Below are positions 1 to 8,783 of a stretch of DNA of 45,360 bases, one piece after another (the stretch's first letter is position 1; every line of letters starts with the position of its first letter). The notes under the pieces are model-generated. The model had not been told where the DNA came from, ran no database searches, and saw only the letters and a list, made by a program, of their open reading frames with translations. Source of the DNA: an uncultured Alistipes sp. GTDB lineage: Bacteria; Bacteroidota; Bacteroidia; Bacteroidales; Rikenellaceae. The stretch is taken from contig CAUDHE010000005.1 in the NCBI GenBank assembly GCA_958449275.1, positions 1-45,360 of the forward strand, given 5' to 3'. Both the position numbers and the translations under genes were made by a program.

Positions 1-1
1 T

Positions 2-445
2 TGGGAGCGATGGAACTCGATGATGCCCGACCGCACCATCCCCGACAACGGCATGAACTCGTTCAACCACTACTCGTACGGCGCCATAGGCGACTGGCTC
101 TATCGCGATGCCGTCGGTCTGCGCGAGACCTCGGCAGGATTCAAGACCATAGCCGTAAAACCGCATGCTGGCGGCGGATTCACCTCCATGAAGGCCGAGC
201 AGAATACCCCCTACGGACGTGCGGCAGCCGAATGGCACGACGAAAACGACGTGTTCACGCTCGAAGTGACCATCCCCGCCAACACCACGGCCGAGATTTA
301 CGTCCCCTCGCTTTCGGCAGATACGGTGACCCTCGACGGCGCACCTCTGACCGACGCAAAAGATGTCGTTTGCGACGGCCATGCCGACGGCTATACCAAA
401 GTGAACGTCGGTTCGGGTACATACAGATTCGAGGCGGCGAAATAG
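2..445 (+). CDS. C-terminal part of a GH78-type alpha-L-rhamnosidase (partial)
   Basis: This is the last 147 residues of a gene whose start lies outside the window; the frame is open from base 2. The segment that reads NSFNHYSYGAIGDWLYR is the hallmark end of the (alpha/alpha)6 barrel of bacterial alpha-L-rhamnosidases (GH78). It is followed by the small C-terminal beta domain (GFKTIAVKPH, then YGRAAAEWH and a VTIPANTTAEIYVP strand region). The family releases terminal L-rhamnose from plant or bacterial glycans, usually in the periplasm or on the surface. A strong hairpin follows the stop, so the gene ends its transcription unit. The assignment to GH78 is good; substrate and signal peptide cannot be judged from the fragment. 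Confidence 0.85.
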   Translation, partial: WERWNSMMPDRTIPDNGMNSFNHYSYGAIGDWLYRDAVGLRETSAGFKTIAVKPHAGGGFTSMKAEQNTPYGRAAAEWHDENDVFTLEVTIPANTTAEIYVPSLSADTVTLDGAPLTDAKDVVCDGHADGYTKVNVGSGTYRFEAAK

Positions 446-477
446 CCCAGCCCGAAACAATGCCTTTCGATTCAACG

Positions 478-505
478 GCCCCGCATCGAGCGGGGCTGTT
501 TCTCT
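478..505 (+). terminator. Intrinsic terminator after the rhamnosidase
   Basis: A perfect 7-bp stem (GCCCCGC at 478-484 and GCGGGGC at 490-496) with loop ATCGA is followed by the T-rich run TGTTTCTCTT. It lies 32 bases after the stop codon. Confidence 0.75.
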
Positions 506-718
506 TGCAGCAAAGCCGTTAAAGAAAAACAACACTCTTTCTTTCATTCTGCGGGGACTTCGTCGGGACCTTGAGGTCGAGCGTCGTCGCAGGCCGAACG
601 TCGAAAGAACGTTGTCCTGAAATTATGATATCCGAAATCGCCTTTGGCCGAGCAAAAGGCATGCCGACTTCCGAAAATAATTACTAAAAATGCTGTCCGC
701 AGAGCCATGCGAGACACG

Positions 719-740
719 GCGACTCTGCGAGTCGCAAAAA
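719..740 (+). repeat. REP-like repeat, locus 1 (end hairpin only)
   Basis: A 7-bp perfect hairpin (GCGACTC, loop TGC, GAGTCGC, followed by AAAAA) matches the terminal hairpin of the dispersed family described at 11784-11942. Only the end piece is recognisable here. The rest of the 497-814 gap shows no credible gene; the 111-codon minus-strand frame there has no recognisable protein features. Confidence 0.6.
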
Positions 741-814
741 CTTTCCCGTCATTCCTCGATTGGAGCGAGGCGGCGTGAATGCCGTTCGGGACAGAGGACG
801 TGTGTAATAAGGCA

Positions 815-852
815 TAAAAAACACCCTCGCAGAAAATATTTTGCGAGGGTGT
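815..852 (-). terminator. Intrinsic terminator of rny
   Basis: An 11-bp stem (ACACCCTCGCA at 821-831 with TGCGAGGGTGT at 842-852) is followed on the minus strand by a run of T (complement of AAAAA at 816-820). It starts 54 bases after the rny stop, which fits the end of the zapA-rny unit. Confidence 0.85.
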
Positions 853-905
853 TGTGAAATTGTGTCGTTGCAACTGCATGCCCGACGGATTCGTCCGACA
901 GTGGG

Positions 906-2543
906 CTATTTGGCGTAGCTTACGGCACGGGTTTCGCGTATCACGGTGATCTTTACCTGACCCGGGTATGTCATTTCGTCCTGAATCTTCTTGGCTATGT
1001 CGTGCGAAAGCGACTCCGACTCCTGATCCGACAACTTGTCGGCTCCGACGATCACACGCAGTTCGCGACCTGCCTGAATGGCATAGGTCTTAACGACGCC
1101 CGGGTATGAAAGGGCTATGTCCTCCATCTCCTTCAGACGTTTGATGTACGACTCCACCACCTCGCGGCGAGCGCCCGGACGTGCGCCCGATATGGCGTCG
1201 CAAACCTGAATGATGGGAGCTATGAGCGAGGTCATCTCGGTCTCGTCGTGGTGTGCGCCGATGGCATTGCATACGTCGGGCTTCTCCTTGTACTTCTCGG
1301 CGAGCTTCATACCGATTATTGCGTGCGGCAGTTCGGGCTCGTCGTCGGGCACCTTGCCGATATCGTGCAGAAGTCCCGCGCGGCGCGCCGCTTTGGGATT
1401 CAAACCCAGCTCGGAAGCCATGATACCTGCCAGATTGGCCGTCTCGCGAGCGTGTTGCAGGAGGTTCTGACCATATGACGAGCGGTATTTCATCTTACCT
1501 ATAAGGCGAATCAATTCGGGGTGCAGGCCGTGAATACCGAGATCGATGGCGGTACGCTTGCCCACCTCGACGATCTCTTCCTCGATCTGCTTCTTAACCT
1601 TGGCGACCACCTCCTCGATGCGTGCGGGGTGAATGCGGCCGTCGGTCACGAGCTGGTGCAGAGCCAGGCGCGCGATCTCGCGACGTACGGGGTCGAAACC
1701 GCTCAGGATGATGGCTTCGGGAGTGTCGTCCACGATGATCTCGATACCCGTGGCAGCCTCCAACGCGCGTATGTTGCGGCCCTCGCGGCCGATGATGCGT
1801 CCTTTCACCTCGTCGCTGTCGATGTTGAATACGGTGACCGCATTTTCGATGGCGGTCTCCGTGGCAACGCGCTGAATCGACGACACGATGATTCGTTTGG
1901 CCTCCTTCGTGGCGGTCAGTTTAGCCTCTTCGATAGTCTCGCTGACGTAAGAGGCAGCCTCGGCCTTGGCCTCCGATTTCATGTTCTCGATCAATATGTT
2001 TTTGGCGTCGTCGGCGCTCATGCCCGAGATCTGTTCCAGGCGGACGTTCTGCTCGCGGATGATGCCTGCCAACTCCTCCTTTTTGGCGTTTAGGCCCTGC
2101 AACTGATTGTTCATCTGCTCCTTCAGTCGGTCGTTCTCCTTGATGCGGTTCTCCAGATCGCGCTGTTGTCCCGCCAGATTCGATTCGATCTGTTTGGCCC
2201 GCTGTTCGCTCTGCGCTATCTTCTGATTGCGCTCGTTTATCATGCGGTCGTGCTCGCTTTTGAGCTGGATGAATTTCTCCTTGGCCTGGAGAATCTTCTC
2301 TTTCTTTATCATTTCGCCTTCCGCTTCCGCCTCTTTCCGGGCGGCTTCACGCAGTGCCTTGATGGACTTCTTGGTAACGTATTTGGTTATCATCTCGCCC
2401 TCGGCTTCGGCCTCCTTAAGCGCCGCACCGCACTGTTTCTTTATCGTGTTCTTGGTGATGTAAGCGGTCACCAGCATGTAAGCACCCACGCTTACGACGG
2501 CCGATATGATGGCCGTGATGACTATTATTAGCGATGTTCCCAT
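906..2543 (-). CDS. rny: Ribonuclease Y
   Basis: This is the membrane-anchored endoribonuclease that starts bulk mRNA decay. The protein has 545 residues: an N-terminal membrane helix (about 5-27), a long charged coiled coil (about 40-215), a KH domain with GREG at 252-255, and an HD phosphodiesterase domain (His364, His-Asp at 393-394, HH at 431-432). It is somewhat longer than most homologues (about 510-520). The coiled coil holds an exact repeat of the decapeptide KEAEAEGEMI at 43-52 and 70-79, spaced by 27 residues, which looks like a local duplication. It lies downstream of zapA and the 6S RNA candidate on the same strand and ends at a strong terminator. Identification is very secure. 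Confidence 0.97.
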   Translation of the reverse strand: MGTSLIIVITAIISAVVSVGAYMLVTAYITKNTIKKQCGAALKEAEAEGEMITKYVTKKSIKALREAARKEAEAEGEMIKKEKILQAKEKFIQLKSEHDRMINERNQKIAQSEQRAKQIESNLAGQQRDLENRIKENDRLKEQMNNQLQGLNAKKEELAGIIREQNVRLEQISGMSADDAKNILIENMKSEAKAEAASYVSETIEEAKLTATKEAKRIIVSSIQRVATETAIENAVTVFNIDSDEVKGRIIGREGRNIRALEAATGIEIIVDDTPEAIILSGFDPVRREIARLALHQLVTDGRIHPARIEEVVAKVKKQIEEEIVEVGKRTAIDLGIHGLHPELIRLIGKMKYRSSYGQNLLQHARETANLAGIMASELGLNPKAARRAGLLHDIGKVPDDEPELPHAIIGMKLAEKYKEKPDVCNAIGAHHDETEMTSLIAPIIQVCDAISGARPGARREVVESYIKRLKEMEDIALSYPGVVKTYAIQAGRELRVIVGADKLSDQESESLSHDIAKKIQDEMTYPGQVKITVIRETRAVSYAK

Positions 2544-2618
2544 TGTTGTATATTTAGTATTTATTGGTTTTCAACGTGTCGTTCCGTTTCGTTCTTCGCC
2601 CCGCGAACGGGCGGATAT

Positions 2619-2820
2619 AAAAAACCCGCACAGAATTTCCTTTTCTTGTTTGACGAATCTGCCGATAAGTCAAGGTGTGGGGCTCCGGGAGTTCGCAATC
2701 GTCCAACGGTGCGCGAAGCACACCCGCCCGAGGCGGGTCAAGGCCTGATTTTGAGAAACCGAGAGTTTACCCAATGTAAAAAGTGTTCAGTTTCGCAAAG
2801 CTGTAAGGAAATCTATGCGG
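2619..2820 (-). ncRNA. ssrS: 6S RNA candidate between zapA and rny
   Basis: The minus strand has a roughly 200-base segment that folds as a long rod. Its ends pair: CCGCA and ATTTCCTT near 2820-2800 match AAGGAAAT and TGCGG near 2642-2624, and CTTTG-CGAA further in matches TTCG-T-CAAA. There is a mostly unpaired 5' middle and an apical part with GGGCGGGT and a GGTGTGC-TTC-GCGCACC hairpin. A six-T run follows the closing stem. Size, rod shape with an internal bubble, and position directly after zapA are typical of 6S RNA, which binds the housekeeping RNA polymerase holoenzyme. Both ends are estimates, and no clean promoter was found at the expected spot. The call rests on shape and synteny, not on a covariance-model hit. 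Confidence 0.7.
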
Positions 2821-2951
2821 GTAGATTTTCGTATCCAAAGAACGTTTGTCGTATATTACGGACTCATTGCATATTTCGTTCCGTTCATCGTCCGTACGGG
2901 TCGGTCGCCGTATCGGACTCGTCTGCCGAACATCCGTTCGGGCATGTCGTC

Positions 2952-3272
2952 CTATTTCGTTCCCTTGCGGGGTTGCCGCGCTATGCGGTTCAGGTGCTTG
3001 TCCAGCTTACGCGACAGAGCGTCCAGCGCTGCCAGATCGTCGCTCGCGAGATTGTTTTCGCGCGTAACGGCGATGTTGTTTATACTCAATTGCAAAGCCG
3101 TGATGGCCAAACAATCCTGCACCGAAAAACTCTCGCCGAAAGTCTTTTGCAACTTTCCGACGTTGGCATTCACATCGCGCTCGGCCAAACGGTAAATCTC
3201 CTCTTTTTCGCTGTCGATGGTCAGCGAGTAGGCTTTGCCGGCCACCTTGAGGTTTATCTTTTGTTTTGCCAT
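2952..3272 (-). CDS. zapA: Cell division protein ZapA
   Basis: This is a 106-residue ZapA, which crosslinks FtsZ protofilaments at the division ring. The N-terminal half has the beta-strand head (INLKVAGKAYSLTID, then EEIYRLAERDVNANV). The C-terminal half is a long helix that dimerises (ALQLSINNIAV through ALDALSRKLDKHL). The length and layout are normal. It follows a small coiled-coil gene by 10 bases, so the two are probably cotranscribed from the promoter at 3685-3716, and the 6S RNA candidate lies just downstream. Confidence 0.93.
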   Translation of the reverse strand: MAKQKINLKVAGKAYSLTIDSEKEEIYRLAERDVNANVGKLQKTFGESFSVQDCLAITALQLSINNIAVTRENNLASDDLAALDALSRKLDKHLNRIARQPRKGTK

Positions 3273-3282
3273 GTCTCCAGCG

Positions 3283-3579
3283 TCAACTCTCTGTTCCGGC
3301 GAGCAACGCTATGCACTTATCCACCTCCCGCAATAACAGGTTGATACGCGCCTGCGATTTCGCCTTGTCTGTCGTCGCGCCGCTCAGGCCTTCGGCCAAA
3401 CGCAGACGCTGCACTTCGGCCTGCAATTCGCGCAGGCGCTCCTGCTGTCCGCGCATCTCGGCGCGCAGGCGGTCGCGGTCCTGCCTGAGCCGTTCGCATT
3501 CGGCTTCGAGTTTGTCGCATCTGTCGAGTATCCTTTCGGTCTGAGCTTCGATGTGCGTTATAATACTCTTGCAAGCCAT
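3283..3579 (-). CDS. Small coiled-coil protein upstream of zapA
   Basis: The product is a 98-residue, highly charged protein that is almost entirely heptad-like: CDKLEAECERLRQDRDRL continuing through ELQAEVQRLRLAEG, then a short second helix NLLLREVDKCIALL. It has no signal peptide or membrane segment. It is the first gene of the zapA unit, 10 bases from zapA. A coiled coil of this size beside zapA suggests a ZapB-like partner in Z-ring assembly, but that is inference from position and shape. No family was recognised from sequence alone. Confidence 0.8.
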   Translation of the reverse strand: MACKSIITHIEAQTERILDRCDKLEAECERLRQDRDRLRAEMRGQQERLRELQAEVQRLRLAEGLSGATTDKAKSQARINLLLREVDKCIALLAGTES

Positions 3580-3684
3580 TTGCGTCGGTCTGTAACGGTT
3601 TTGTTATTCGAAGATACCGCAACCGAGCCGTAAAAGCGGACGAATCGTTCGCATTTAGCCGCGGCGAAGTACCTAAGACGGAGT

Positions 3685-3716
3685 CAAAGATAAGAAAAAA
3701 ATACGGTATCTGCAAA
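3685..3716 (-). promoter_or_regulatory. Bacteroidota-type promoter of the zapA unit
   Basis: On the minus strand, TTTG (3716-3713) is followed after exactly 20 bases by TATCTTTG (3692-3685), which matches the Bacteroidota -33 TTTG and -7 TAnnTTTG consensus. It lies about 105 bases before the first ATG of the unit. Confidence 0.8.
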
Positions 3717-3759
3717 TTTTATGGTCGCTCGCGGGCGTTTTCGTACCGCGGAAAGACGT

Positions 3760-5085
3760 TTATCGGTTTGGTCGGCGACCCCCGCGCGAAGGTCCCGTGA
3801 CTTCGGCATAGAGGTCGTAATCCTCGGCGCCCGTAATGCGTACGTCGTAGAAACGCCCGCGCATGAGGCGGCGTCCCGCAGCGGGGATAAGTATCTCCTG
3901 ATCCACCTCGGGCGAATCGTATTCCGAGCGGGCCACGTAGTAATCGCCCTGCCGCGAATCGACTATCGCACGCATCGTACGGCCCACGCGGGCGAGGTTG
4001 TTTTCGAGTGAAATACCCTCCTGCACAGACATTATCCTGTCGGCGCGGCGCTGCTTCTCGTCGTCGGGAACGTCGTCGGGAAGATTTTCGGCTGAGTAAG
4101 TACCCTCCTCCTCGGAGTAGGGGAATACGCCCAGACGGTCGAACCGAACCTCGCGGACGAACTCTTCGAGTTCGGCCATGTCGGCCTCGGTCTCGGTAGG
4201 ATAGCCCACGAGCAGCGTCGTGCGCAGGGCGATGTCGGGAATACGCTCGCGCAGACGTCGTATCAGATCCAGCGCTTCGGCCTTGGTATGACGGCGTTTC
4301 ATGGCCGACAGCATGCGGTCGGATATGTGTTGGAAGGGGATATCGAGATATTTGCATATCTTCGGCTCGCGCGCCATGACCTCGATCACGTCGTCGGGGA
4401 ATGCGGCGGGGTAGGCGTAATGCAGTCGTATCCACTCTATTCCGTCTATGCGGCACAACTCCGTCAGCAGATCGGCCAGGCGCCGTCGGCCGTAGAGGTC
4501 GATACCGTAGTAGGTGGTATCCTGCGCGATGACCATCAGTTCCCTGACACCCCGCGCCGCGAGTCCTCGGGCCTCTTCCAGCAGAGTCTCGATCGGCACT
4601 GAGACGTGGCGGCCGCGTATGAGCGGAATGGCGCAATAGCCGCAGAGCCAATTGCAACCTTCGGATATTTTCAGATAGGCGTAGTGATCGGGTGTGGTGA
4701 GCAGGCGCTCGGTTTCGAGATCCGAGCGGGATTCCGCACCGAGGGCGTCGACTATGCCCGACCAGTCGCGCGCGCCGAAGTAGTCGTCCACTTCGGGAAT
4801 TTCGGCGCGAAGTTCGTCGGCGTAACGCTCGCTAAGGCAACCTATCACGAACAGATGTTCTATCCTTCCGTCCTGCTTGGCCGCCGCGGCGCTCAATATG
4901 GCCTCTATGCTCTCGCGTTTGGCGTCGCCGATGAAACCGCATGTGTTTATGACCACGGTGTCGGCATCGCTGCGTTCGCTGTCGAACACCACTTCGTATC
5001 CCGCCGCGGCGAGTCGTGCCATCAGATGCTCGCTGTCGACCGTGTTTTTCGAGCACCCGAGAGTTATGACGTTGATTTTTTTCAT
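3760..5085 (-). CDS. rimO: Ribosomal protein S12 methylthiotransferase RimO
   Basis: This radical-SAM enzyme adds a methylthio group to the conserved aspartate of ribosomal protein S12. The 441-residue protein has the N-terminal UPF0004 domain with three cluster cysteines (Cys11, Cys49, Cys83). The radical-SAM CxxxCxxC motif follows as C144-NWL-C148-GY-C151, and there is a C-terminal TRAM domain (from about 370, SRQGDYYVARSEYDSPEVD). Length and domain order match RimO rather than MiaB: LGCSKNTVDSEHL is the RimO-type start. It lies 155 bases after ftsY on the same strand, an order common in Bacteroidota. Confidence 0.96.
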   Translation of the reverse strand: MKKINVITLGCSKNTVDSEHLMARLAAAGYEVVFDSERSDADTVVINTCGFIGDAKRESIEAILSAAAAKQDGRIEHLFVIGCLSERYADELRAEIPEVDDYFGARDWSGIVDALGAESRSDLETERLLTTPDHYAYLKISEGCNWLCGYCAIPLIRGRHVSVPIETLLEEARGLAARGVRELMVIAQDTTYYGIDLYGRRRLADLLTELCRIDGIEWIRLHYAYPAAFPDDVIEVMAREPKICKYLDIPFQHISDRMLSAMKRRHTKAEALDLIRRLRERIPDIALRTTLLVGYPTETEADMAELEEFVREVRFDRLGVFPYSEEEGTYSAENLPDDVPDDEKQRRADRIMSVQEGISLENNLARVGRTMRAIVDSRQGDYYVARSEYDSPEVDQEILIPAAGRRLMRGRFYDVRITGAEDYDLYAEVTGPSRGGRRPNR

Positions 5086-5240
5086 GCTATATTATTCGAA
5101 TGACCTCCTCGATATAAGTTGGGCAGGCAATTTTGACGCATACGGAACTTCGTACCGTGATTATGTCCGGTTCGGGATCGATATCCATTAAGATATTACC
5201 GGATTCTATTTGCGCAAGAAACCCTACGGATGAAAATTTC

Positions 5241-6275
5241 TTACTCCTTTTCGCCGAACAATGCGTCCACGAAGTCGCGGCGGTCGAACATGCGAAGCTG
5301 GTCGATGCCCTCGCCGATGCCTATGTAGCGTACGGGGATGCGGAAACGGTCGCTGATGCCGATTACTACGCCGCCCTTGGCCGTGCCGTCCAGTTTGGTG
5401 ATGGCCAGCGAGGTCACCTGCGTGGCCTGCGTGAACTGCCGCGCCTGCTCGAAAGCGTTCTGGCCCGTCGAGCCGTCGAGCACGAGCATCACCTCGTGCG
5501 GCGCGTCGGGGATCACCTTGGCCATGACGTTGCGTATCTTGGTCAGCTCATTCATCAGACCTATCTTGTTATGCAGGCGGCCCGCGGTGTCGATCAGCAC
5601 CACGTCGGCCCCGTTAGCCACGGCTGATTTGAGCGTGTCGAAAGCTACCGAGGCGGGGTCGGAGCCCATTTCCTGACGGACCATTACGGCTCCGGCACGC
5701 TCGGCCCACACCGCGAGCTGATCGATAGCTGCGGCGCGGAACGTATCGGCCGCACCTATATATACTTTGCGCCCCGCCTTCACGAGCTGCGCGGCGAGCT
5801 TTCCTATGGTGGTGGTCTTACCCGCACCGTTCACGCCCACCACCATCATTACGTAGGGCATGCCCTCCTTCACGTCGAGTCCGAAATTCTCGGTCGACGA
5901 GTGCGACTCCTCGAGCAGCGATGCGATTTCGTCGCGCAGGATGGAGTTAAGCTCCGAAGCGTTCATGTATTTGTCGCGCGCTATGCGCTGTTCGATGCGC
6001 CCGATGATCTTCACGGTGGTCTCCACGCCCACGTCGGAGGTTATGAGCACCTCCTCCAGATCGTCCAGCACCGCGTCGTCGACCTTCGAGCGTCCCGCCA
6101 CGGCGCGGGCCAGTTTCGAAAAGAGTCCCGTCTTTGTTTTCTGCAACCCTTCGGCCAGCTCGCGCCGCTCCTCCTCGACGGCTTCGGCCCGCTGGGGAGC
6201 GTCGTTCAGAGTCCCGTCTTCCGATTGCGCGTCGGCGCCGTCGCGTTTTTTCTTGAAAAGATCGAAAAATCCCAT
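5241..6275 (-). CDS. ftsY: Signal recognition particle receptor FtsY
   Basis: This is the SRP-receptor GTPase, which docks ribosome-nascent chain complexes at the membrane for SecYEG. The 344-residue protein has a short charged N-terminal region (about 1-45), a helical N domain, and the SRP-type G domain with G1 GVNGAGKT at 147-154, DTAGR at 229-233 and TKLD at 293-296 followed by GTAKGG. The long acidic A domain of the E. coli protein is absent, as is usual in this phylum. A matching promoter lies at 6356-6387, giving a leader of roughly 70 bases. The rpmB-rpmG cluster often found upstream in relatives is replaced here by an RNA gene. Confidence 0.97.
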   Translation of the reverse strand: MGFFDLFKKKRDGADAQSEDGTLNDAPQRAEAVEEERRELAEGLQKTKTGLFSKLARAVAGRSKVDDAVLDDLEEVLITSDVGVETTVKIIGRIEQRIARDKYMNASELNSILRDEIASLLEESHSSTENFGLDVKEGMPYVMMVVGVNGAGKTTTIGKLAAQLVKAGRKVYIGAADTFRAAAIDQLAVWAERAGAVMVRQEMGSDPASVAFDTLKSAVANGADVVLIDTAGRLHNKIGLMNELTKIRNVMAKVIPDAPHEVMLVLDGSTGQNAFEQARQFTQATQVTSLAITKLDGTAKGGVVIGISDRFRIPVRYIGIGEGIDQLRMFDRRDFVDALFGEKE

Positions 6276-6355
6276 ATTTCAGTCGTTTATGTCGTTATCG
6301 TTTTCGACGTTCGCACGTCGGGCGCAATCGGGTGCAAAGCCTGCGATCGCAATTA

Positions 6356-6387
6356 CAAAATTAGGTCTTTTTTGAGATAATACCAAA
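6356..6387 (-). promoter_or_regulatory. Promoter of ftsY-rimO
   Basis: On the minus strand, TTTG (6387-6384), 20 bases, then TAATTTTG (6363-6356). Spacing and both boxes match the Bacteroidota consensus. It sits just downstream of the terminator of the RNA at 6414-6655, so ftsY does not depend on readthrough from that RNA. Confidence 0.8.
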
Positions 6388-6413
6388 CACGAAGCGTCAG
6401 CGACGGATGTGAA

Positions 6414-6655
6414 TAAAAAAACGGGCGCGGTTTGATTCCTTATAGACGGTACTGGGAATCACCTTTCAACCGGAATCGCACCACGCCCAAGGCAGTCCTA
6501 CCCGTATGACCGAGGTAGGACGACTCTCGGGCCGACAACAATTATACCGGTTAAAAAATACTCTCCTCGAGAAGGAGCTTCCCAGTTTTCTATAAGGTAT
6601 AAGGAGTTGTTTCCCCTATCGACATTTGCAGCGCTCATCGGGCTGCGGTCGTTTC
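6414..6655 (-). ncRNA. Unidentified structured RNA with its own promoter and terminator
   Basis: The segment has a consensus promoter (6667-6698) and ends in a 17-position terminator stem (6472-6488 with 6423-6439, 15 pairs) followed by seven T on the minus strand. Within it, several long-range helices stack in order: 6438-6445 with 6590-6597 (8 bp), 6451-6458 with 6579-6586 (8 bp), 6464-6473 with 6546-6555 (about 9 bp, one wobble), 6485-6491 with 6526-6532 (7 bp, one wobble) and 6495-6502 with 6514-6521 (8 bp). There is also a side hairpin at 6563-6577 and a 5' hairpin at 6629-6646. Three of these helices use the loop of the terminator hairpin, so the RNA either switches folds or is pseudoknotted. 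No coding frame in it is credible. It does not show the hallmarks of tmRNA, RNase P RNA, SRP RNA or SAM-I and cobalamin riboswitches. Confidence 0.75.
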
Positions 6656-6666
6656 GTATGTGGCCG

Positions 6667-6698
6667 CAAATGTAACACAAATTTTGTATATAAACAAT
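6667..6698 (-). promoter_or_regulatory. Promoter of the structured RNA
   Basis: On the minus strand, TTG (6697-6695), 20 bases, then TACATTTG (6674-6667), a full match to TAnnTTTG. The predicted start is near 6655-6660. Confidence 0.8.
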
Positions 6699-6763
6699 TC
6701 GGCGCGCGATACAAATTTCGACGTAAATATTTTCGGATCGCGCCGCTCGGGTGCCCGAACGCC

Positions 6764-6796
6764 GAACCGCAGTCCTAATCGTTCGGACTGCGGTTC
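6764..6796 (-). terminator. Strong hairpin after the RRM gene
   Basis: A perfect 12-bp stem (GAACCGCAGTCC at 6764-6775, GGACTGCGGTTC at 6785-6796) begins 26 bases after the RRM stop. There is no T run on the minus side, so it may act as a 3' stabiliser or a factor-assisted terminator rather than a classic intrinsic one. Confidence 0.5.
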
Positions 6797-6821
6797 AGTT
6801 CGTTTCGGCATGTGCCGAGGA

Positions 6822-7127
6822 TCAGTATCGTCGGCGATTGTAGCCGCCGCGGTTGTAACCGCCGAAGTCGCTGCGCGGGCGCTCCTCGCGTGGACGGGCC
6901 TCGTTCACGGTGAGGGTCTTGCCCTCGAATTCAGCACCGTTCACGGCCTCGACGGCCTTTCGGGCCTGCTCGTCGTCGGGCATCTCGACGAACCCGAAAC
7001 CGCGCGAACGGCCCGTCTCGCGGTCGGTTATGATGTGCGCCGACGACACTTCGCCGTATTGCGCGAAGAGGGCTTCGAGGCTTTCGTTTTTGGTTTTCCA
7101 GTTGATGTTTGCAACGTAAATGTTCAT
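6822..7127 (-). CDS. Single-RRM RNA-binding protein
   Basis: The 101-residue protein has one RNA recognition motif: RNP2 IYVANI near the start and RNP1 RGFGFVEM at about 43-50. A basic, Gly/Tyr/Arg-rich tail follows (GGYNRGGYNRRRY). This is the common short RRM family of Bacteroidota and cyanobacteria, whose members are often cold-induced and bind single-stranded RNA. It lies directly downstream of an RhlE-type helicase on the same strand (130-base gap), which supports a role in RNA remodelling, possibly at low temperature. That role is inferred; the fold assignment is secure. Confidence 0.92.
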   Translation of the reverse strand: MNIYVANINWKTKNESLEALFAQYGEVSSAHIITDRETGRSRGFGFVEMPDDEQARKAVEAVNGAEFEGKTLTVNEARPREERPRSDFGGYNRGGYNRRRY

Positions 7128-7257
7128 CTTAGTTAAAATATAAAAATTGTTATTGTTATCGAGCGATTATATACTTTGACATACCGTATTCGATGCGAAG
7201 CGATCCAAAATATGTAATTGCCTGTGATCTGACTTGCCGCCCGACCATTGGTCGGGT

Positions 7258-8391
<1,134 letters not shown>

Positions 8392-8606
8392 AAAAAGTCG
8401 TTAGGCCCGACTTGCGGGCGCGTTAAAAAAGTCGTGTGATGTGTGTTTCCGTCATTATCAATAACATTTACGCCGCAATGGCGTCCGCGACCTTTCGGCC
8501 GCTCGAAATACGGGAGACGATAATGACGTCGTTTTTGATGGCGGACCGCATGGCGCGCGGCCGTTTCCAAAGAAGATTCAGAATAACCCCCTGATGTTCG
8601 CATGAC

Positions 8607-8614
8607 AAAGATAG
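8607..8614 (-). promoter_or_regulatory. -7 box of the helicase promoter
   Basis: TATCTTTG on the minus strand matches TAnnTTTG. No TTG is present 20 bases upstream; that position is occupied by the palindrome at 8620-8653. The promoter may therefore need an activator or be blocked by a repressor. The remaining 8400-8606 stretch shows no gene. Confidence 0.55.
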
Positions 8615-8619
8615 TCATA

Positions 8620-8653
8620 AAATTCGGATATCGGGCCGATTATCCGAATTTTG
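8620..8653. promoter_or_regulatory. Large operator-like palindrome
   Basis: A perfect 12-bp inverted repeat (AAAATTCGGATA at 8620-8631 and TATCCGAATTTT at 8642-8653) surrounds a 10-base centre that is itself palindromic (ATCGG-G-CCGAT). It lies between the divergent helicase and transporter genes and covers the -33 position of the helicase promoter. This looks like a binding site for a dimeric regulator, or for two stacked dimers; no regulator gene is nearby. Confidence 0.6.
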
Positions 8654-8783
8654 TTGAAAAAAGCCTTTTCCCGCGCTTCGTCGGCGCTTCCGCGACCGTT
8701 CGCGGTCGGATCACGGCAGCCGACCCGCGGACGATCCCGCATTTCGGCGCGTTTATTGTTCTCCGAACGGAAAAAATGTCGTT

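Noticed and set aside
544..879. 111-codon minus-strand frame downstream of rny
   Set aside because: It runs through the rny terminator and a repeat hairpin and has no protein-like pattern.
3719..4657. Minus-strand 312-codon frame overlapping rimO in another frame
   Set aside because: Arg/Pro-rich shadow; rimO carries all cluster cysteines in its own frame.
6388..6660. Riboswitch or leader controlling ftsY
   Set aside because: The structured RNA ends in its own terminator, and ftsY has a separate consensus promoter downstream of it.
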